From Lachnospiraceae bacterium (GTDB taxonomy: Bacteria > Bacillota_A > Clostridia > Lachnospirales > Lachnospiraceae), in the NCBI GenBank assembly GCA_024699595.1, contig JAILPG010000001.1, positions 1 through 9,710 on the forward strand: a DNA stretch of 9,710 nucleotides, given 5' to 3'. The notes below the pieces were generated by a model, which was given only the letters and a program-made list of their open reading frames with translations, made no database searches and was not told the DNA's origin. Shown in pieces: positions 6,439-9,710 of this stretch (the first letter of the stretch is position 1; each line of letters opens with the position of its first letter). Both the position numbers and the translations under genes were made by a program.

Positions 6439-7877
6439 TCTGTTTTGATAATGTTTCTTTCCGATACGCAAAAGGAAATGAGAGCCTTAAAGGAATAAAC
6501 CTGACTGTAAATGAAGGGGAAGTGGTGCTGGTATGCGGTCCGTCAGGATGTGGGAAAACCACTCTTGTAAGATGCGTAAACGGGCTGATCCCACATTTCT
6601 ATCACGGTGATCTGACGGGAAAAGTCACTGTGGGAAATGCGGAGATAAGCACGACTACTCTAAGGAAGATCTCAAGATATGTGGGAACTGTTTTTCAGAA
6701 TCCGAGAAGCCAGTTTTTTAATGTGGATACGACAAGTGAACTGGCATTTGGCTGTGAAAATTTCGGAATGGATCCGGATGAGATCGAGAAAAGGATCAAT
6801 GATGTGGTAAACAAACATGACCTTGCCCCCTTAATGGGCAGAAGTATTTTCATGCTTTCCGGCGGGGAGAAACAGAAGATTGCCTGTGCAAGCATAGCTG
6901 TTGAACCTGTAGATGTGATAATTCTGGATGAGCCTTCGGCAAATCTTGATCATAAGGGTGTATGCGAGCTGCAGAAAATGATAGGAGCGTGGAAAGAATG
7001 CGGCAAAACCATACTTATAGCTGAACACAGGATATCATATCTGCTTCCGTATATAACCCGGGCTGTTTTGATGAATAACGGAGAGATTGAATGTAATTAT
7101 TCGGTGGAAGAATTCAGATCGCTCTCCGAAGAGGCCCTGCACTCTATGGGTATGAGGGCAGATGGAATGTTGGATCCGGCAGAACTGTCCATGACTTCCG
7201 ATAACGGAGAAAAGACTCAAAAGATGCTTACCTTATTGAATATGAGATATTCATATAAAAATGAGGAGCCTGTTTTTGACATTCCTGAAATGGATTTACC
7301 TGAGGGAGAGATCATAGCTGTTACCGGCTATAACGGAGTCGGTAAATCCACCTTCTTAAGATGCCTGTGCGGTATGGAAAGGAAATGCAAAGCCATACTC
7401 AAAACCGGAAGTAAAAACCTGAAAAATAAAGCGAGACGGCAAAACATATATATGGTCATGCAGGATGTAAACCATCAGCTCTTCACAGACAGCGTACTGG
7501 AGGAAGTGATGATATCTCAGGAGACAGAGGACAGGGATGCGGCACTTAAGATACTTAAATCCCTTGACCTTCTGGAATATGCTGACAGGCACCCTCTTTC
7601 TCTGTCCGGCGGGCAGAAGCAGAGAGTAGCGATCGCATCTGCGATCGCTTCCGAAAGAAAAGTTATCCTGTTCGATGAACCGACAAGCGGTTTGGACTAC
7701 AGGCATATGCTGCAGGTATCCGAGCTGTTTAAAAAACTCAGAGAGGCGGGGAGAACAGTCATTGTTGTTACACATGATGCAGAACTTATAAAAAGCGCAT
7801 GTACACATATAATTCATTTTGAGCGGCTAAAACATGAACCTGTATGCTGCTCTGACGCCATGGAGGTGCAGGGATGA
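6435..7877 (+). CDS. Double-domain energy-coupling factor ATPase (EcfA, two NBDs in one chain)
   Basis: 480 residues from the ATG at 6435, with two complete ABC ATPase domains. NBD1 has Walker A GPSGCGKT (35-42), Q-loop VFQNPRSQFF, signature LSGGE (141-145), Walker B with D165-E166, and H-loop LIAEHR. NBD2 has Walker A GYNGVGKS (298-305), Q-loop VMQDVNHQLF, signature LSGGQ (390-394), Walker B with D414-E415, and H-loop VVTHD. Both sites keep their catalytic residues. The linker is about residues 225-275. It does the job of the separate EcfA and EcfA' proteins, powering S-component toppling through EcfT in the cytoplasm. The ATG shares bases with the ecfT TGA (ATGA) and has AGGAAGG 8 bases upstream. 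A longer in-frame TTG start at 6399 lies inside ecfT and is unlikely. Confidence 0.93.
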   Translation: MICFDNVSFRYAKGNESLKGINLTVNEGEVVLVCGPSGCGKTTLVRCVNGLIPHFYHGDLTGKVTVGNAEISTTTLRKISRYVGTVFQNPRSQFFNVDTTSELAFGCENFGMDPDEIEKRINDVVNKHDLAPLMGRSIFMLSGGEKQKIACASIAVEPVDVIILDEPSANLDHKGVCELQKMIGAWKECGKTILIAEHRISYLLPYITRAVLMNNGEIECNYSVEEFRSLSEEALHSMGMRADGMLDPAELSMTSDNGEKTQKMLTLLNMRYSYKNEEPVFDIPEMDLPEGEIIAVTGYNGVGKSTFLRCLCGMERKCKAILKTGSKNLKNKARRQNIYMVMQDVNHQLFTDSVLEEVMISQETEDRDAALKILKSLDLLEYADRHPLSLSGGQKQRVAIASAIASERKVILFDEPTSGLDYRHMLQVSELFKKLREAGRTVIVVTHDAELIKSACTHIIHFERLKHEPVCCSDAMEVQG

Positions 7878-8629
7878 CTATACATGAGTTTGGAAAAGAA
7901 AACGATAAGGTGATAGTGCTGGTACACCCTTCTATAGTTATGTGGGATTACTTTGAATATATCATTCCGCTAATGAAGGATGATTACCATCTGATAATCC
8001 CGGCGCTTCCGGGATATGATCCGGATCGTAAGAGTGATTTTACGAGCGTTGAAGAAATCTCATCAGAACTTGAGGAGTGGCTTATTGAAAACGGCCTTAA
8101 TGACGTAACCTGTCTGTATGGCTGTTCCATGGGAGGGAGCATAGTTATCAGAATGCTGACAGATAATAATATCAATATTGAAAATGCGGTCATTGACGGT
8201 GGGATAACTCCATACCGGCTCCCCTGGATCATTACAAGATTTATAGCAATAAAAGATTTTACTATGATAAGCATCGGCAAGATCGGCGGTGCGAAGCTGC
8301 TGGAAAAAGCATTCTCAACAGATGAATTATCTGAAGAAGACGTCAGATATGCCGCCAGGGTTCTTGATATGCTCAGTGCCAGAACTATCTGGAGAACATT
8401 TGAGTCATGTAATAACTATTCTATGCCCAAGCATATCCGTACGGGCTGTAAGCACATAGAATACTGGGTTGCGGAAAAAGAAGTAAAGGATCGAAGATCT
8501 GATGTGGCATATATAAAAAAAGTCTATCCCCATACGGTGTTCAGGATAATAAAGGATGTAGGACATGGCGGCCTGGCTCCATTCAATCCCGGGAAGTTTG
8601 TTCGGGGTATAGAAAAGGTGTGTGGCTGA
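7874..8629 (+). CDS. Alpha/beta hydrolase
   Basis: 251 residues, a normal size for a single-domain alpha/beta hydrolase. The nucleophile elbow is GCSMG with Ser85, the candidate base is His231 in DVGHGG, and an oxyanion-side HPS (18-20) follows the first core strand VIVLV. The acid is probably one of E201, E203 or D206, which precede a KDRR turn. A cap-like helical insert lies at about 120-185. There is no signal peptide or membrane helix, so it should be cytoplasmic. It starts by an ATGA overlap with the ATPase gene and has GGAGG 7 bases upstream, so it is the last gene of the transporter operon. I infer it processes the imported compound or an ester or amide derivative of it, as siderophore esterases do, but the substrate cannot be read. 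It could also be a general esterase or lactonase. Confidence 0.85.
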   Translation: MTIHEFGKENDKVIVLVHPSIVMWDYFEYIIPLMKDDYHLIIPALPGYDPDRKSDFTSVEEISSELEEWLIENGLNDVTCLYGCSMGGSIVIRMLTDNNINIENAVIDGGITPYRLPWIITRFIAIKDFTMISIGKIGGAKLLEKAFSTDELSEEDVRYAARVLDMLSARTIWRTFESCNNYSMPKHIRTGCKHIEYWVAEKEVKDRRSDVAYIKKVYPHTVFRIIKDVGHGGLAPFNPGKFVRGIEKVCG

Positions 8630-8641
8630 TTAAAACATGTC

Positions 8642-8670
8642 TTGACAATGATTAAATTACGCCGTAATAT
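8642..8670 (+). promoter_or_regulatory. Promoter of the second TetR gene
   Basis: Perfect TTGACA at 8642-8647, a 17-bp spacer, and TAATAT at 8665-8670 (4/6 to the -10 consensus). The -10 lies at the centre of the 30-bp palindrome at 8654-8683. The predicted transcription start is near 8677, giving a leader of about 33 bases. AAAGAGG (8697-8703) then stands 6 bases before the ATG. Confidence 0.8.
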
Positions 8671-8683
8671 TACAGCGTAATTT
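8654..8683. promoter_or_regulatory. 30-bp near-perfect palindromic operator over the -10 of the second TetR gene
   Basis: The arms AAATTACGC/GCGTAATTT flank the exact 10-bp palindrome GTAATATTAC. Only one base pair breaks dyad symmetry over 30 bp (C8663 against A8674). It can also be read as two tandem sites, ATTACG-C-CGTAAT and ATTAC-AGC-GTAAT, suiting one or two TetR dimers. Its position over the -10 argues for autorepression. It is followed by a run of T (8681-8687), so a transcript from the upstream operon could fold here and terminate. Dual use is inferred. Confidence 0.8.
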
Positions 8684-8709
8684 TTTTGTGAAGCGGAAAG
8701 AGGCCATAG

Positions 8710-9321
8710 ATGTCTTACGATTACGAGAAAACACACGAAATGATCCTGAAGAGCGCAAGGAAGATTTTCAGTCAGGTCGGCTTCAGGAATGCATCCATAA
8801 GAAATATCTGCAAAGATGCGGGTGTGACCAACGGGGCTTTTTATGCTCATTTCGAAAGCAAGGACGCTCTCTTTGCCGCGTTGGTATCGGAAAAGCTTGC
8901 CGTGTTCAACGAGACTTATCAGGATATGAGCGCTATCTGCATCAGTTCGGTTGATGATGTCATGAAGATATTTGAGATGTCTTACAGATCGATAGAAACT
9001 CTGATCCACTATGTTTATTCGGAAAAGGAAGTTTTCATGTTGATCCTTAAAAGCAGCGGAGGAACAAGTTATGAGAATTTTGTTCAGGGCCTGATCGATG
9101 AGGAGTGTAAAAACACGATGCTCTTCTTTGAAAACTGCAGGAAGTATATGAAAAAACCCGAGAACATTTCGGAGCGCTTCATCAGACTTGGCTCATCAAT
9201 GGTCATAAATGCGATGATGGATGCGTTTAAAGAAGGAGTACCGGAAGAAGACAACATAGCGGAAACAAAGAAAGCCAGCGATTTCTGTATCGCAGGATAC
9301 AGACAGTTACTTGGGATCTGA
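8710..9321 (+). CDS. TetR/AcrR-family transcriptional regulator (second)
   Basis: 203 residues. The N-terminal TetR_N helix-turn-helix spans about residues 9-55: ARKIFSQVGFRNASIRNICKDAG, then TNGAFYAHFESKDALFAAL covering the recognition helix and the conserved Tyr/Phe boundary. The rest is a helical effector and dimerisation domain containing GT-x-YENF, which is shared with the first TetR (861-1478). The ATG at 8710 has AAAGAGG 6 bases upstream. It is transcribed from its own TTGACA promoter, whose -10 is covered by a large palindrome, so autorepression is likely. That operator is unlike the GGTTAGC repeats, so this protein may not regulate the ABC operons, or may do so only indirectly. A terminator-like hairpin and then another ABC gene follow. 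No effector can be predicted. Confidence 0.94.
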   Translation: MSYDYEKTHEMILKSARKIFSQVGFRNASIRNICKDAGVTNGAFYAHFESKDALFAALVSEKLAVFNETYQDMSAICISSVDDVMKIFEMSYRSIETLIHYVYSEKEVFMLILKSSGGTSYENFVQGLIDEECKNTMLFFENCRKYMKKPENISERFIRLGSSMVINAMMDAFKEGVPEEDNIAETKKASDFCIAGYRQLLGI

Positions 9322-9323
9322 AT

Positions 9324-9356
9324 GTGCCGTTTGCAATTGGCAGACGGTATATTTTT
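9324..9356 (+). terminator. Probable rho-independent terminator after the second TetR gene
   Basis: CCGTTTGC (9327-9334) pairs with GCAGACGG (9340-9347) through one G-U pair, closing a 5-base loop, with further weak pairs outward to 9324-9350. A five-T run follows at 9352-9356. The T run shares its last two bases with the TTGACA at 9355-9360, so the end of this unit and the promoter of the next are interlocked. Confidence 0.6.
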
Positions 9357-9383
9357 GACAAAATGGTTAGCAGCCGCTAACCC
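9355..9383 (+). promoter_or_regulatory. Candidate promoter of the downstream ABC gene
   Basis: Perfect TTGACA at 9355-9360, but at 17 bp the -10 position reads only TAACCC (9378-9383), a poor match. The spacer and -10 are occupied by the inverted repeat at 9365-9382. The promoter may be weak or regulator-assisted, or the gene may depend partly on readthrough from the TetR gene. Confidence 0.45.
9365..9382. promoter_or_regulatory. Operator candidate: second perfect GGTTAGC inverted repeat
   Basis: GGTTAGC-AGCC-GCTAACC has 7-bp arms identical to the repeat at 1523-1540 and a different 4-bp centre. It ends 16 bases before the ATG at 9399 and 8 bases before the GGAGG. It begins 4 bases after a TTGACA -35, a repressor-like position. 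Two perfect copies ahead of two ABC transporter genes imply a shared regulator. Confidence 0.82.
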
Positions 9384-9398
9384 AAGAAAAGGAGGATA

Positions 9399-9710
9399 AT
9401 GAAATTGAGTAACAGGAAGACTAATCCCATGTTAAGGATCTGGGAGATCGCAAAAGCAGAACACAGCAGACTTATGCTGTCCGTTTTGCTCGCAGTTCTT
9501 GGCGTTATTTCGGGCCTGATCCCGTACGTATGTGCAGCAAGGATCATATCAAAAATGATATCGGGAAACAAAGACTGGGATCATTATCTGATATTTATTG
9601 TGCTGGCTTTTGCCGGTTTTGCACTTAGGAGCATCCTTTATGCCATGGGCCTAAGTGTAAGCCATAAAGCGACGTTTGCGATATTAGGCGAGATCAGAAA
9701 ACAGATTTTT
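9399..9710 (+). CDS. ABC transporter ATP-binding/permease protein, N-terminal part (3' end outside window)
   Basis: An open frame of 104 codons without a stop to the window edge. It begins with a short charged segment (RIWEIAKAEHSR), then a long hydrophobic helix at about 25-48 (LMLSVLLAVLGVISGLIPYV) and a second at about 62-85. This is the start of an ABC exporter-fold membrane domain, similar in plan to the proteins at 1610 and 3375. It is probably the first half of another ABC pair, with the NBD beyond the window. The start is uncertain. ATG 9399 is only 3 bases from GGAGG (9391-9395). The in-frame TTG at 9405 is 9 bases away, close to the spacing used by the TTG-initiated gene at 1610. 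The GGTTAGC operator directly upstream ties its regulation to that operon. Confidence 0.85.
   Translation, partial: MKLSNRKTNPMLRIWEIAKAEHSRLMLSVLLAVLGVISGLIPYVCAARIISKMISGNKDWDHYLIFIVLAFAGFALRSILYAMGLSVSHKATFAILGEIRKQIF

Noticed and set aside
7356..7817. Minus-strand open frame of 153 codons opposite the EcfA gene
   Set aside because: It is a shadow of the second NBD. Its translation is Cys/His/Tyr-rich without recognisable structure.
8524..9009. Minus-strand open frame of 161 codons across the hydrolase and TetR boundary
   Set aside because: It would run through the well-formed promoter and palindrome and opposite two convincing genes.
1..9710. CRISPR array, insertion sequence, integrase or attachment sites, RNA genes or riboswitch
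   Set aside because: I saw no regularly spaced repeats, transposase motifs, flanking target duplications, tRNA-like folds or recognisable aptamer. Intergenic gaps are all under about 135 bases and are explained by promoters, operators and terminators.

Overview
The window looks like Firmicutes chromosome, most probably from a Lachnospiraceae-type clostridium. The reasons are moderate GC, frequent AGG/AGA and ATA codons, strong GGAGG ribosome binding sites, TTG starts, tightly overlapping genes and sigma-A-like TTGACA/TATAAT promoters. This placement comes from style and protein resemblance, not from a search. All supported genes are on the + strand. I see no rRNA, tRNA, CRISPR array, insertion sequence or prophage gene.

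Layout. (1) The window opens inside the nucleotide-binding domain (NBD) of an ABC transporter (1-766), probably the last gene of an upstream pair. (2) A TetR-family regulator (861-1478) follows, with its own promoter and a strong terminator. (3) A six-gene operon spans 1610-8629. It encodes two fused membrane-ATPase ABC half-transporters (IrtAB/YbtPQ-like), then a complete ECF importer: an MptD/Trep_Strep-family S component, EcfT, and a double-ATPase EcfA in one polypeptide. An alpha/beta hydrolase comes last. Gene junctions are 23 bases or less, and several are ATGA overlaps. (4) A second TetR regulator (8710-9321) has a promoter embedded in a 30-bp near-perfect palindrome. (5) Another ABC half-transporter begins at about 9399 and runs off the end.

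The genes probably work together as a nutrient, metal-chelate or tetrapyrrole uptake island. The order ABC-ABC-S-T-A recalls siaD-siaE-siaF-siaG-siaH of the streptococcal sia heme operon, where SiaFGH has been described as an ECF heme importer. That comparison is from memory, and the substrate here is unproven. The hydrolase has no signal peptide and may act on imported cargo in the cytoplasm. The repeated TetR plus ABC-pair layout suggests modular duplication.

The most notable regulatory signal is an identical inverted repeat, GGTTAGC-N4-GCTAACC. It lies upstream of both ABC operons that start in the window (1523-1540 and 9365-9382). A degenerate relative sits in the promoter of the first TetR gene. 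This suggests one local regulator controls several transporter operons. The second TetR appears to have a different operator of its own.
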